Origin: Calditrichota bacterium
Lineage (GTDB): Bacteria; Zhuqueibacterota; Zhuqueibacteria; Thermofontimicrobiales; Thermofontimicrobiaceae
Assembly: GCA_013152715.1 (NCBI GenBank)
Contig: JAADFU010000002.1
Location: 1-64,000 of the forward strand
Direction of reading: 5' to 3'
DNA: 64,000 bases
Shown here: positions 47,335 to 56,705 of the stretch, piece by piece
Layout: each line of letters begins with the position of its first letter
How positions within the stretch are numbered: the stretch's first letter is position 1
The notes under the pieces: model-generated
What the model was told of the DNA's origin: nothing
What the model saw: the letters and a program-made list of their open reading frames with translations, nothing else
Databases searched by the model: none
Made by a program: the position numbers and the translations under genes

Positions 47335-48066
47335 GTGGCGCCATACACAAAATTGCCGCTAATTTACGACGAGGTTATGGCTCATGTGGATTACAACTTG
47401 TGGGCGGAATATTCGAAAAAAATAATTAGAAAACTTGGCGAGAAGCCGCGTCGTTTTTTGGACATCTCTTGTGGAACCGGCAGCTTTTTGCTGTCATTTT
47501 ATGAAGCGGGTCATTTGTATTTTGGATGCGACTTTTCTTTGGAAATGCTTCGCATTGCGAAGACCAAAACGCAACAGAAAACCATTCGTCTGTTTCAAGC
47601 GGATATGACATCTTTTTCCGTTAGCAAAGAAATGGACGTGATTTTTTGCCTTTATGACAGCATAAATTATTTGAACAGTTTTGCGTTATGGAAGAAAACT
47701 TTTGCTTGCGTCCATAATGCCTTACGCGCCAAAGGGCTATTTGTTTTCGATATTTGCACGGAATTGAATTCTATTGAATATTTTGACGGCATGGTGGAGA
47801 AAAACACAGGTCGCGGCTACAAATACATTCGCGAAAGTTTTTTCGACAGAAACAGACGGATACATCATAATAAATTTTTTATTAATTTTGCCGGCGATTC
47901 GATTGAATATATCGAAGATCATCAACAGACCATTTATCGCGTGAGTGACGTCATTGCATTGATCGAATCGTCTCCGTTTGAGTTCGTGGGTGCTTATGAC
48001 GGATTTACGTTTCAGCCGGGAGACGAAAATTCTTTGCGAGTTCATTTTGTATTGAGAAAGCGGTAA
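47335..48066 (+). CDS. Class I SAM-dependent methyltransferase
   Basis: From a GTG at 47335 this gives 243 residues. Motif I is FLDISCGTGSFLLSF, with a following acidic GCDFSLEML, then QADMTSF and FCLYDSINYL. The opening YTKLPLIYDEVMAHVDYNLW is typical of small-molecule methyltransferases related to ubiquinone/sarcosine types; the substrate is unknown. The frame is open back to a TTG at 47284, but the added residues look like non-coding extension. Neither start has a strong binding site, so the start is uncertain. ftsE begins 1 nt after its stop. Confidence 0.82.
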   Translation: MAPYTKLPLIYDEVMAHVDYNLWAEYSKKIIRKLGEKPRRFLDISCGTGSFLLSFYEAGHLYFGCDFSLEMLRIAKTKTQQKTIRLFQADMTSFSVSKEMDVIFCLYDSINYLNSFALWKKTFACVHNALRAKGLFVFDICTELNSIEYFDGMVEKNTGRGYKYIRESFFDRNRRIHHNKFFINFAGDSIEYIEDHQQTIYRVSDVIALIESSPFEFVGAYDGFTFQPGDENSLRVHFVLRKR

Positions 48067-48067
48067 A

Positions 48068-48715
48068 ATGATAGAATTGTCAAATGCAAAAGCAAAATAT
48101 CCGGGCGGCGACGGTTTGGAATTGGTAAATTTGTCCGTCCGTCCGGGAGAATTCGTCTATTTAATAGGCCCGTCCGGCGCCGGAAAGAGTAGTGTTTTGA
48201 AGCTTATTTACATGGACATTTTCCCTCAATCCGGCTATGTAAAAGTTGACGGCTACAATTCGCTAACGATTAAAAAGCGCCAGATTCCCTATTTGCGCCG
48301 AAGATTAGGGATTATTTTTCAGGATTTTAAGCTTCTGACCGATCGCGATGTTTATGAAAATGTCGCTTTCACGCTGCATGTGACAAATACGCGACGTCAA
48401 GAAATCAAGCGCCGCGTATTGCGCGCGTTAGCGGAGGTGGGTCTGAGTCACAAAAGGTCAAAAATGCCGCATGAACTTTCCGGGGGGGAACAGCAAAGAG
48501 CGGCCATTGCTCGCGCGTTGGTAAACGAACCCATTATTTTGCTGGCGGATGAAATTACCGGAAATTTAGATGCGGAATCCGAAGATGAAATCGTGCAGTT
48601 ACTGGAAAAAATAAACGCAAAAGGGACAGCGATTTTGATGGCGACTCACGATGATCGTCTCGTCCGCGGTCGAAAGCGAAAAATTGTAAACATCATAAAA
48701 GGAAGAACCTTATAA
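48068..48715 (+). CDS. ftsE: Cell-division ATP-binding protein FtsE
   Basis: The 215-residue ABC ATPase has Walker A GPSGAGKSS (34-42), Q-loop IIFQDFKLL, signature LSGGEQQR near 138, Walker B IILLADEITGNLD near 155 and the H-loop ATHD. Sequence around the Q-loop and the following ftsX identify FtsE over other ABC ATPases. FtsEX links divisome activity to periplasmic murein hydrolases. Confidence 0.95.
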   Translation: MIELSNAKAKYPGGDGLELVNLSVRPGEFVYLIGPSGAGKSSVLKLIYMDIFPQSGYVKVDGYNSLTIKKRQIPYLRRRLGIIFQDFKLLTDRDVYENVAFTLHVTNTRRQEIKRRVLRALAEVGLSHKRSKMPHELSGGEQQRAAIARALVNEPIILLADEITGNLDAESEDEIVQLLEKINAKGTAILMATHDDRLVRGRKRKIVNIIKGRTL

Positions 48716-49576
48716 TTGTTTCGCGGGATGATATATTCTATCACTGAAGGATTGCGAGGATTAAGACGGGCGCGCTTTTCCACGACCGTTTCAATTTTCA
48801 CTATTTTTTTGTCATTGATACTCATTGCCATTTTTTTGATTATTATTCTGAATGTGCGGGCCATTGTCCAGCAAATACAGTCCAGAATGGAATTAGAAGC
48901 GTTTATCGATGAATCTTTTTCACAGGAACAAATTGAAAATTTGCAGAGTCAAATAAAAGATTTGCCGGGCATTGAGCAGGTGAATTATATTTCCAAAGAG
49001 AAAGCGGCGGAAATTTTTCGCAAGCAAGTGGGGCATGATATTTTTGAGATTCTTGACGAAAATCCACTGCCGGCGTCGTTTCAAATCCGGTTGACGCCGA
49101 TGTATCGTTCCGCGAATAGAGCGAAGCTTTTATTTGATCAAATTTTGTCGTTGGACGGAATAGACGAAATTATCTACCGCCACGATTTGCTTGTGCTGTT
49201 GGAAAAATACATGCATATATTTGTGCTGGTCATTGCAACTTTAGGCGCGCTGTTAGCGCTAAGTTCTATCGTCCTGGTTTCTAATACAATTAAGCTGGTA
49301 ATTTTTTCGCGGCGAAAAATCATTGAAATCATGAAATTAGCAGGCGCGACGCGGGGTTTTATCAGACGTCCGTATATCGTGGAAGGTGTCTTACAAGGAC
49401 TTAGCGGCGGCGCTTTCGCATCATTGTTCATTTATTTCGTTTTCAAAATTATGAACATTGAAATTCCCGAATTAATTTTAATTGATCAACGCATTTATTG
49501 GGTGCTGGTTTTATTAGGCGGGTTTTTCGGTTTTGTGGGCAGCTTTATTGCATTGCGGAAATTTTTAAAATATTAA
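48716..49576 (+). CDS. ftsX: Cell-division permease-like protein FtsX
   Basis: The 286-residue protein has the FtsX fold. Transmembrane helix 1 is near residue 25-50 and a periplasmic loop spans about 50-160. Three C-terminal helices follow the conserved RRKIIEIMKLAGATRGFIRRPYIVEG cytoplasmic region (only key parts: MKLAGA and FIRRPY). It starts directly after the ftsE stop with a TTG; AGGAAG about ten bases upstream supports this, while the ATG four codons later has no site. Confidence 0.93.
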   Translation: MFRGMIYSITEGLRGLRRARFSTTVSIFTIFLSLILIAIFLIIILNVRAIVQQIQSRMELEAFIDESFSQEQIENLQSQIKDLPGIEQVNYISKEKAAEIFRKQVGHDIFEILDENPLPASFQIRLTPMYRSANRAKLLFDQILSLDGIDEIIYRHDLLVLLEKYMHIFVLVIATLGALLALSSIVLVSNTIKLVIFSRRKIIEIMKLAGATRGFIRRPYIVEGVLQGLSGGAFASLFIYFVFKIMNIEIPELILIDQRIYWVLVLLGGFFGFVGSFIALRKFLKY

Positions 49577-49653
49577 GAGAGGACAGAATCTGTTTTTGTG
49601 AAAAAAATCAATTCTCTGAAGAGGCAAAAGGGTCGTTAATGCATAAATTTTAC

Positions 49654-49709
49654 TTGACAATAGAATTAAAAATTGTTATCTTTAAATTGTATTAAAATAA
49701 TATTTTAAT
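49654..49709 (+). promoter_or_regulatory. hrcA promoter with AT-rich palindrome
   Basis: TTGACA (49654-49659) and TATCTT (49677-49682) are 17 nt apart. Just downstream, covering the expected start of transcription, lies the perfect inverted repeat ATTAAAATA-A-TATTTTAAT (49691-49709). No CIRCE element (TTAGCACTC...GAGTGCTAA) is present, so the palindrome is the best candidate operator. The palindrome's composition is low-complexity, which tempers the call. Confidence 0.6.
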
Positions 49710-49746
49710 TTGAACTTAGAGGAAAATTTTACGAAATAGCAGAAGA

Positions 49747-50787
49747 ATGTTTAAGATGCAATTGCCAGAATTGACATACAAAGAGAGCTCAATTTTAAAT
49801 AATTTGGTAAAAAATTTTGTCAAATCGGCGACGCCGATAGGGTCAAAATTTCTATCTGCCCAACTGCATGGTCGAATGAGTCCGGCAACAATTCGAAATG
49901 TTTTAATGACTTTGGAGAAAAAGGGGTTGGCGCATCAACCACATACATCAGCGGGCAGAATGCCCACGGATCTTGGCTATCGCTATTATGTGAATGATTT
50001 GATGAAAATCGAACGGTTGAGCCAAACAGAGAAGCGGTCAATTGATGCCAATTTGAAACATATCGCTGATGAAAATGTCGATACGATTTTAGACAAAGCC
50101 TGCGAAGTGCTGTCAGAAATTTCCAATCAATTGGGCGTCGTATTAGAGCCGCGATTTTACAAAGGTGTTTTTCAAAAATTACAATTATTTCGTTTGAGTG
50201 AAAGTAAACTGTTGGTGGTCATTTCCTTATCGGATGGATTTGTGCGCACGATTTTGATGGAGATAAAGTTTTCTATTCCGGACAATAAAATCAGGGAGAC
50301 CGAACGAATTTTGAACGAGCGCCTGTCAGGCCTGGCGCTGAAGACCATTCGAAAAACGATCAAAAAGCGCGTCAGAAATGTGAATTATGGCGATCCGGCC
50401 CTTATTCATCAAGTTGCGGATTTGGCAGATAGCTTATTTACTGTGGATAGCAATCAGGTGCATTTTAAAGGCGCGTTGAAAATTCTCTCCCAGCCTGAAT
50501 TTTCAGAAAAAGAACATCTGGCAAAAATATTGCAGCTTATTGACAATCGGGATATTTTAGTGCATATTGTCAAAAATTCTTCGAGAAAGGGCGACAGAAT
50601 TTCCATCACCATCGGCCAGGAGCATCGAGATGAACTCGTGAAAAATTGCAGCTTGATCTCTGCACCCTACAAAATAGGCGACATAACCGGGACGATAGCG
50701 GTGATAGGCCCGACGAGGATACAGTATGAAAAAATGGCCGCGTTGGTTGATTATATTGCAAAGGGAATTAATCAATTGTTTAGCTAA
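49747..50787 (+). CDS. hrcA: Heat-inducible transcription repressor HrcA
   Basis: This 346-residue repressor has the N-terminal winged helix with ATPIGSKFLS, SPATIRNVLMTLEKKGLAHQ and PHTSAGRMPTDLGYRYYV (about residues 28-80), then a GAF-like and dimerisation region ending in IGPTRIQYEKMAALVDYI. HrcA normally represses groE and dnaK operons through CIRCE. It heads hrcA-grpE-dnaJ here. Confidence 0.96.
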   Translation: MFKMQLPELTYKESSILNNLVKNFVKSATPIGSKFLSAQLHGRMSPATIRNVLMTLEKKGLAHQPHTSAGRMPTDLGYRYYVNDLMKIERLSQTEKRSIDANLKHIADENVDTILDKACEVLSEISNQLGVVLEPRFYKGVFQKLQLFRLSESKLLVVISLSDGFVRTILMEIKFSIPDNKIRETERILNERLSGLALKTIRKTIKKRVRNVNYGDPALIHQVADLADSLFTVDSNQVHFKGALKILSQPEFSEKEHLAKILQLIDNRDILVHIVKNSSRKGDRISITIGQEHRDELVKNCSLISAPYKIGDITGTIAVIGPTRIQYEKMAALVDYIAKGINQLFS

Positions 50788-50826
50788 TGCATTTGAAAGG
50801 CATGTAATTTAAGATGAGTTGAAAGC

Positions 50827-51363
50827 ATGGCAGAGAAACAAAAGAGCAAAAAGAAAAAATTTTCAGACGCCACACAAAAAAGAAAATCACAAAAGGAACA
50901 AATAAAAAAATTAACTAACGAAATAGAAAAATTAAGCGCTCAATTAGCGGAAACCAATGACAAATATTTGCGCATGATGGCGGAATTTAATAATTTTAAG
51001 AAGCGCAAGGAAAAAGAATTTGCTAATTTGCTAAGTGGTGCCAATCGCGAAGTTATTTTGGAGTTGCTTCCGGTAATAGATGATTTTGAGCGATCGTTGA
51101 ATAAAAAGACCAAAAAACAAAGTCTGAAGTCATTTCGGGAAGGGATTGAGTTAATTTACAAAAAGGTGACCCGGATTTTGCAAAAATTTGGTCTCGAGCC
51201 GATCGATTCGCTGGATCGTCCGTTTGATCCCGAGCTACACGATGCGCTGTTGCAAGTGGAAATACAAGATAAAGAGTCGAACATTGTCGTGGAAGAAATT
51301 GAAAAGGGCTATAAGTTAAAAGACAATGTGCTCCGTCATGCAAAAGTGATCGTGACCAAGTAG
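50827..51363 (+). CDS. grpE: Nucleotide exchange factor GrpE
   Basis: The 178-residue protein has a Lys-rich start, a long coiled coil (about 20-80) containing YLRMMAEFNNFKKRKEKE, then the beta-wing domain with GLEPIDSLDRPFDPELHDAL and the terminal VLRHAKVIV. It exchanges ADP on DnaK. dnaK, often next to grpE, is absent from this cluster. Confidence 0.95.
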   Translation: MAEKQKSKKKKFSDATQKRKSQKEQIKKLTNEIEKLSAQLAETNDKYLRMMAEFNNFKKRKEKEFANLLSGANREVILELLPVIDDFERSLNKKTKKQSLKSFREGIELIYKKVTRILQKFGLEPIDSLDRPFDPELHDALLQVEIQDKESNIVVEEIEKGYKLKDNVLRHAKVIVTK

Positions 51364-51419
51364 ATTTTTGTAGTAATGTTTTTTAGATTGTCATTTGGTT
51401 GAGGAAGAACAGCAGCATT

Positions 51420-52568
51420 ATGGATAGAGATTATTATGAAATTTTAGGAATATCCCGAGAAGCAAATGAGAGTGAGGTAAAAAAAGCATATCGAAAGTTG
51501 GCGTTACAGTTTCATCCGGATAAAAATCCCGGCGATAAAGCAGCAGAAGAAAAGTTTAAAGAAATTTCTGAAGCTTATGAAGTGTTGAAAGATCCGGAGA
51601 AGAGAAAGCGCTACGATATGTACGGCAAATCCGGCATGAAGGGCGGTTTTGAAGGATTTGGCGGGTTTGATTTTGATCTGAGCGATGCGTTACGGACGTT
51701 TATGTCCGAGGGTTTTGGCTTTGGCGATTTTTCTGATTTTTTTGGAACGTCTTCGCGTTCGCAACGGCGTGCGTCGCGAACTCGCGGTGCTGATTTACAA
51801 ATTCGGTTGCGGTTGACGTTGGAAGAAATCGCAGAGGGAGCGACAAAAAAAATCAAGCTTAAGCGATATGTCCCCTGCGTTGCATGTGGAGGAAGCGGAG
51901 CAAAAAAGGGGAGCGCGGTGACGACGTGTCCTGTTTGTCATGGTAGCGGTGAAATCCGCCAGACGGCCAGGACGATCTTCGGCCAGATGGTCAACGTGAC
52001 CACATGTACGCACTGCGGCGGAGAAGGTCGAGTGATTAGGGATCGTTGTCCTCTATGCAACGGAGAAGGACGTACCAAAGAAGAAAGTACTCTTTCGGTG
52101 AATATTCCGGCTGGCGTCGCCACAGGAAATTATATTACGTTGCGCGGCGAGGGACATGCGGGACCTCGCGGAGGCGCGACTGGTAATGCGATTATTATTA
52201 TTGAGGAAGAGGAGCACCCCTATTTTGAGCGCCATGGCGATGACATTTTGTACGATTTGTACGTCAGTTTTAGTCAAGCCGCTCTGGGAGATGGCGTGGA
52301 AGTTCCGACTCTAAAAGGAAAAGCAAAATTGGTTATTCCGGCGGGGACACAGTCCGGGAAAATTTTGCGGATGCGAGGAAAGGGCATTGGCCATTTGCAC
52401 AACCATAGCCGCGGCGACCAGTTGGTTCGTATTTTGGTGTGGACGCCGACCAAGTTGTCGGAAAAAGAGAAACAGCTTTTTAGCAAATTAGCGGAGATGG
52501 AAAACATCCATCCGCCTAAAGGCGATAAGAGTTTTTTCAAAAAAATCAAACAAGCGCTCTTTGAATGA
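51420..52568 (+). CDS. dnaJ: Chaperone DnaJ
   Basis: From ATG 51420 the protein has 382 residues. The J domain opens [15 protein letters not shown] and has HPD at 32-34. A Gly/Phe-rich region (about 75-115) follows, then four zinc-binding repeats ([32 protein letters not shown]) and the two C-terminal beta domains. It is therefore a full type I DnaJ. An upstream in-frame TTG at 51399 would add seven unconserved residues. Its stop overlaps the next start (ATGA). Confidence 0.96.
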   Translation: MDRDYYEILGISREANESEVKKAYRKLALQFHPDKNPGDKAAEEKFKEISEAYEVLKDPEKRKRYDMYGKSGMKGGFEGFGGFDFDLSDALRTFMSEGFGFGDFSDFFGTSSRSQRRASRTRGADLQIRLRLTLEEIAEGATKKIKLKRYVPCVACGGSGAKKGSAVTTCPVCHGSGEIRQTARTIFGQMVNVTTCTHCGGEGRVIRDRCPLCNGEGRTKEESTLSVNIPAGVATGNYITLRGEGHAGPRGGATGNAIIIIEEEEHPYFERHGDDILYDLYVSFSQAALGDGVEVPTLKGKAKLVIPAGTQSGKILRMRGKGIGHLHNHSRGDQLVRILVWTPTKLSEKEKQLFSKLAEMENIHPPKGDKSFFKKIKQALFE

Positions 52569-52999
52569 TCGAATTATTTACGCGACAGGAACGAATTGTC
52601 TTACTTTTTCTGGTTTTCGGTGTAGTGGTTGGTGCTGCGATTAAGTTATTCAAACCAGAGTACAAAAGCGCGGCGGTTGCGAGAAAAGCGCATGAAGAAT
52701 TTCAGCGTCACATTGAGGCCATGACGACGTCTCAAAACCAATTAAAATCTTTGCAAAATGCGAAGAAACCGGCTGCCCAAAAGGGCGCTTATGATTTTAA
52801 AATAAATATAAATACTGCATCGGTCGATGAAATTGTTCGGCTTCCAAAGGTAGGGCCTGTATTGGCAAGCCGTATTGTAAAATACCGGGAGCAAAACGGC
52901 TATTTTCAGACGCCGGAAGAATTAATCAAAGTTAAAGGAATCGGCAAGAAGACTTTAGAAAAGTTGAAACCATTTATTTTTGTAACTCCAATGGAATAA
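52565..52999 (+). CDS. ComEA-like helix-hairpin-helix protein
   Basis: This 144-residue protein has one N-terminal membrane anchor ([16 protein letters not shown], about 11-26) and a short linker. The ComEA helix-hairpin-helix domain spans about 80-140: [20 protein letters not shown], then [10 protein letters not shown] and [17 protein letters not shown]. Such proteins bind incoming DNA in the periplasm during transformation. It overlaps dnaJ by 4 nt and precedes a pseudopilin/PilM/PilN group, which supports a DNA-uptake or pilus-like role. Confidence 0.9.
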   Translation: MIELFTRQERIVLLFLVFGVVVGAAIKLFKPEYKSAAVARKAHEEFQRHIEAMTTSQNQLKSLQNAKKPAAQKGAYDFKININTASVDEIVRLPKVGPVLASRIVKYREQNGYFQTPEELIKVKGIGKKTLEKLKPFIFVTPME

Positions 53000-53042
53000 C
53001 AATTTATCTGTATTTATCAAAGTAATATTTTAAGGAGGGAAG

Positions 53043-53939
53043 ATGGCAAAAGACATGTCAAAGGGCTCCATAATTCTTGAAATTCTCATTGTGATTCTTG
53101 TTGTCGCCCTGATAGCGACAATTTTGTATCCTAAGAAAATTTGGGAGCAGGAAGAGAAAAACACGCAACTGTGCCGGTCAAATATGGATCGCATACTAAA
53201 AGCAGAGCTTGTTTTTCAAAAGTATCATAACACTTATACAGATAGCTTGCCGGAATTGGTTAGTTTTATTCGCGATGATAGCACCAAGCAGGCGCTCAGG
53301 GACTACTTCTATGCTGATACGGCTCTTGCCGAAAATTTATTAACAATGTTGCGGGACAAGGAAGCGAATGCAAATTTGCTTGTAGAGAATATTTTGGCTG
53401 ACACACTGTTTTTCTCGATCATGGAGAATGTAAACTATGATTCAAATTTGGCGCATGTCTTGCTCAATCGGCTGACGAACACGGACCTGGCGGACACGAT
53501 CAAGGCCTGGCGCCAAAGCGATAGTTCAGAAGTTGTTGTTTTCAAGCAGGTGAAAAGACAATTCCCAGCGCTGAGTTTGTACAATCCGATGCGCGATGAC
53601 GACTCTCTCAAATTGGTCTTTGCGCGCATGATGCCGGAAGTTTCCACGGGGTTTCTGTTGGATACTTTGTATGCGACCAACGCAGAATGGGCAAAAAAAG
53701 TCGATAGCGCGGTGGCGCACACATTAGAAAATTTTGTCACCTGTCCGACTGTGGGGCGCGAATACATTATTACCGTGACAGACACATCGGTGATTAAATA
53801 CGTCAGCATTGCCTGTCCATTGGATTCCACTGATATTGAAGCAAGCAAAAAAGATTTTGTAAAATATCATCTGGGTCATTTACGTTTGAAAAACCATGGT
53901 CGCATTTCAGAAACAGGCGAGAAAAGTTGGACTAAATAA
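53043..53939 (+). CDS. Pseudopilin-like protein with a large C-terminal domain
   Basis: The 298-residue protein starts with a short basic leader, then G-S-I-I-L-E followed by ILIVILVVALIATILYP. That gives Gly at -1 and Glu at +5 of a prepilin peptidase site, and a hydrophobic stalk as in type IV pilins. The remaining ~260 residues are unlike standard pilins; many Asp/Thr/Leu repeats recur (ADTALAENLLTMLRD and similar), and cysteines occur near residues 41, 239 and 262. AAGGAGG precedes the start. No function is known to me. Confidence 0.8.
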   Translation: MAKDMSKGSIILEILIVILVVALIATILYPKKIWEQEEKNTQLCRSNMDRILKAELVFQKYHNTYTDSLPELVSFIRDDSTKQALRDYFYADTALAENLLTMLRDKEANANLLVENILADTLFFSIMENVNYDSNLAHVLLNRLTNTDLADTIKAWRQSDSSEVVVFKQVKRQFPALSLYNPMRDDDSLKLVFARMMPEVSTGFLLDTLYATNAEWAKKVDSAVAHTLENFVTCPTVGREYIITVTDTSVIKYVSIACPLDSTDIEASKKDFVKYHLGHLRLKNHGRISETGEKSWTK

Positions 53940-53992
53940 TTTCCCTTTGAACCGCGGGTTCAGTTGGTAAATCCATAATCAGAGGGAGTTCT

Positions 53993-54976
53993 ATGAAAGA
54001 GAGCAAAGGAGCAGTTAGGTCGGGAATATTCGTTTCTGAAAATGATTTTAAATATGTTGAAGTCGAGCGTTCCGCGCTAAATCAAGTGCGAATCAAAAAA
54101 ATATTTCAGACGTCTCTGGAGTCTCCTCTGAACTTGTTCACGATTCAGAACGATTCTATTGTTGAGCAGGTTGGGCTGCAAATCCGAGAAATTTTGGATG
54201 CTTTGCAAATTCGGCTCAACAAAGTTGTTTTTGCTTTAGACAGCTCTTTTGCTCTCATCAAGAAAATAATAATCGATAGTGATCTTTCTGAAGAAGATTT
54301 AATCGATCAAGTCGATTGGGAGGTCAAGCAATTTTCCTATTCTCCCGACGATGAATATATTGTCGATTTTGATAAAATTGATCGGCTAAACGCTGCTGAT
54401 GACCAGCAAGATTTAGTTATTGTTTCAGTGCGGGAAAAAATAGTTCAGCAATTGCGAAAACTATTTCGCGCGGGTAGATTGTCGGTGGGCGTTATTGATC
54501 TGGATTTATTTGCGGCAATTCGGACCGTCGATTTTAATTATGGGCTTAGAGCCGGTGAGGATGCGGCAATTGTTGATGCCAGCAATCGAGCGATAAAGTT
54601 TACGCTGCTCAAAGGGAAAGAATTTTACAACTACCATGAAGTTTTACCCACGAAAAGCGGAGATCGAATAGAATCGTTTTCTTCTTTGGATGAAAACAAT
54701 TTGTTCAACATTGTTGCTACAGAATTAAAAAAATTCGTTTTGAATTCGCGATTTAGCGATCAAATTGAAAACATTAGCAGAATATTCTTGCATGGTAATT
54801 TGGTCAGAGAGAATATTTTAGAAATGCTGCGGAATAGCTATAATGTTCGTATTGATATGGTAAACCCCTTCAGAGATATAAAAATGACGCAATCAGTGAC
54901 GGTTGATGAAAAAATTAGCGTTCACCCGGAAACATTTACCGTCTGTGTGGGGTCGGCACTGCGAACAAAAGACTAA
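53993..54976 (+). CDS. PilM-like actin-fold protein
   Basis: The 327-residue protein fits PilM: an early strand pair (GIFVSENDFKYVEVE), VVFALDSSFALIKKI, and the PilM-like ED(L)IDQVDWEVKQFSYSPDDEYIVDF region near 102-125. It then has IDLDLFAAIR, DAAIVDASNRAIKF and FLHGNL, matching the order of actin/FtsA-type subdomains. PilM binds the cytoplasmic tail of PilN. The next gene encodes a protein with a PilN-type start, which supports this assignment. Confidence 0.8.
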   Translation: MKESKGAVRSGIFVSENDFKYVEVERSALNQVRIKKIFQTSLESPLNLFTIQNDSIVEQVGLQIREILDALQIRLNKVVFALDSSFALIKKIIIDSDLSEEDLIDQVDWEVKQFSYSPDDEYIVDFDKIDRLNAADDQQDLVIVSVREKIVQQLRKLFRAGRLSVGVIDLDLFAAIRTVDFNYGLRAGEDAAIVDASNRAIKFTLLKGKEFYNYHEVLPTKSGDRIESFSSLDENNLFNIVATELKKFVLNSRFSDQIENISRIFLHGNLVRENILEMLRNSYNVRIDMVNPFRDIKMTQSVTVDEKISVHPETFTVCVGSALRTKD

Positions 54977-55064
54977 TTGGCTTCATAAAAATTCACCCCA
55001 GGGATATTTGAAAGATTATTTTTTTATGAGAATAATTTCAAATTAATCGATTTAAGGAGGAGTC

Positions 55065-56099
55065 ATGGTTGACATCAATCTGATCGGGGATGACCAGACT
55101 CAGTTTGAGCCGGATGAAAATGAAAAAAATTTTCAGGATGCGTATAGTGCTGACAGCGGAGACTTTTCGCAGAATTCATTTATGCGAAATGACTCTTTTG
55201 AAAATTCAGACTATACCAAGGTTATCCACAAAAGCGGTTCCAGAGTTGGGGTGATCGTTCTTTTTATCATCGTGTTGGGCTTATTGGCGATCACGGCTTA
55301 TATTTTGTTTAAGCCGGCAAAAACGCAGCGCATCGCGTCTGTTGATAACGCAGATATGGAATCGGCAGTTGAAGCGATTCCGGCCGGAGATTCTACCCTG
55401 ACTCCAGTCGAAGATGGCGCGAACACGTCTGCCACCCCGGCGGGGGGACAAGCAGCGTCAATGTCGACAACAGCTATTCCGGCAACGATACTCGATCGAA
55501 TTACCAGATCTTACAGCGGATTCAATACCATAAATCAATTGGTAAACTCTATTCCTCCTGCGGCGAATTTTACAATGATCACTTACAGCGACGGCAGAGT
55601 TATCTTTGAATTACTGTCTGAAGACGCAACGACTCTTTCCGATATTGACGCGGTTTTGCGACAACGGATGCCTTCAGCGAATCTGGAAAAAGTATCGGGA
55701 AGTAGCAAAATCATTAAAGGGAAGAAATATTTTCAGGCATTGATTAAAGGGGAAATTGATAGCAGGCAATTCGCCGGACAGCCGCCAGTATCCTCGACGC
55801 CTAGATTTTTGGACGCGGCTGAAATGCAGCAATTGCTCAAACGTGTTTGCGAACAGAACGGAGCCCGTCTGCTCGAACTGTCTCAGGGAACTGAAAAAAT
55901 CGAAAAGGGTCTCGCCGTTTCGCCGCTGACGGTGCGAATTTCCGGACTGAAAAGCAATCTGTTGCAGACAATGAAAAACATATTGGACGAAAATGTGAAT
56001 ATTAGCTTTGTCAAAATTTCCTTGATTGCTAAAGAAATGGAGTTAGGAAATCCGGAAATGACGCTGGTATTGCATGTGTCCATGTACAGAAATGCTTAA
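55065..56099 (+). CDS. PilN-like bitopic membrane protein
   Basis: The 344-residue protein opens VDINLIGDD, resembling the INLLP motif by which PilN docks to PilM. A ~55-residue acidic cytoplasmic part is followed by one membrane helix (VGVIVLFIIVLGLLAITAYILF, about 61-82). Next come an Ala/Thr-rich linker and a periplasmic domain (about 145-344) with alternating strands and helices as in PilN/PilO (GRVIFELLSEDATTLSDID and similar). No separate PilO is seen; this protein may cover both roles. AAGGAGG precedes the ATG. Confidence 0.78.
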   Translation: MVDINLIGDDQTQFEPDENEKNFQDAYSADSGDFSQNSFMRNDSFENSDYTKVIHKSGSRVGVIVLFIIVLGLLAITAYILFKPAKTQRIASVDNADMESAVEAIPAGDSTLTPVEDGANTSATPAGGQAASMSTTAIPATILDRITRSYSGFNTINQLVNSIPPAANFTMITYSDGRVIFELLSEDATTLSDIDAVLRQRMPSANLEKVSGSSKIIKGKKYFQALIKGEIDSRQFAGQPPVSSTPRFLDAAEMQQLLKRVCEQNGARLLELSQGTEKIEKGLAVSPLTVRISGLKSNLLQTMKNILDENVNISFVKISLIAKEMELGNPEMTLVLHVSMYRNA

Positions 56100-56114
56100 T
56101 GTTATGGATTTTTT

Positions 56115-56705
56115 ATGCGGGTGATTGCCGGTCAGTGCAAGGGGAGAACATTATTTTGTCCCAAAAGCAGCGCCATTCGACCGACGTCAGATCGCATAAA
56201 AGAATCCGTTTTCAATTTTATCGGCGATCAGATTGTTGGGCAAAGGACGCTGGATCTCTTTGCCGGCACAGGAAATTTGTCAATTGAAGCGCTCAGCCGC
56301 GGTGCACGGCAAGCGGTGTTAGTGGACAGATCTCGGGAAGCTGTCGCAATCATTTACAAAAATGTAAAGTTGACCGGATTCGCGGACAAGTGCCGCGTGC
56401 TGCGATCAGATGTATTTCGCTATCTCAACTATGCGATTAAAACGAACGAACAATTTGGCGTGATTTTTGCTGATCCACCTTATTTGCAGAATGTGATTGG
56501 GTCACTCGTGGAGAAAATCGACCTGAGCTCTTTGCTAAATAATGGTGGATTATTTGTTTTAGAGCGTGACGCAAAAAAGGAATTTAATCCGTCGTTGAAT
56601 TCATTTGTTGTAATCAGAGAAAAAAACTACGGAACTACGACAGTCACCATTTTTCGAAAAAACGAGGAAATCAGTGCGAATAGCCATCTATCCGGGGACA
56701 TTTGA
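56115..56705 (+). CDS. rsmD: 16S rRNA m2G966 methyltransferase RsmD
   Basis: This 196-residue protein has RVIAGQCKGRTL (2-13), the RPTSDRIKESVFN motif (22-34), SAM motif I TLDLFAGTGNLSIEALSRGA (45-64) and the catalytic DPPY (120-123). The last ~10 codons overlap coaD. The rsmD-coaD pair is common in bacteria. Confidence 0.95.
   Translation: MRVIAGQCKGRTLFCPKSSAIRPTSDRIKESVFNFIGDQIVGQRTLDLFAGTGNLSIEALSRGARQAVLVDRSREAVAIIYKNVKLTGFADKCRVLRSDVFRYLNYAIKTNEQFGVIFADPPYLQNVIGSLVEKIDLSSLLNNGGLFVLERDAKKEFNPSLNSFVVIREKNYGTTTVTIFRKNEEISANSHLSGDI

Noticed and set aside
49577-49746. CIRCE element upstream of hrcA
   Set aside because: No TTAGCACTC/GAGTGCTAA pair is present; only the AT-rich palindrome was seen.
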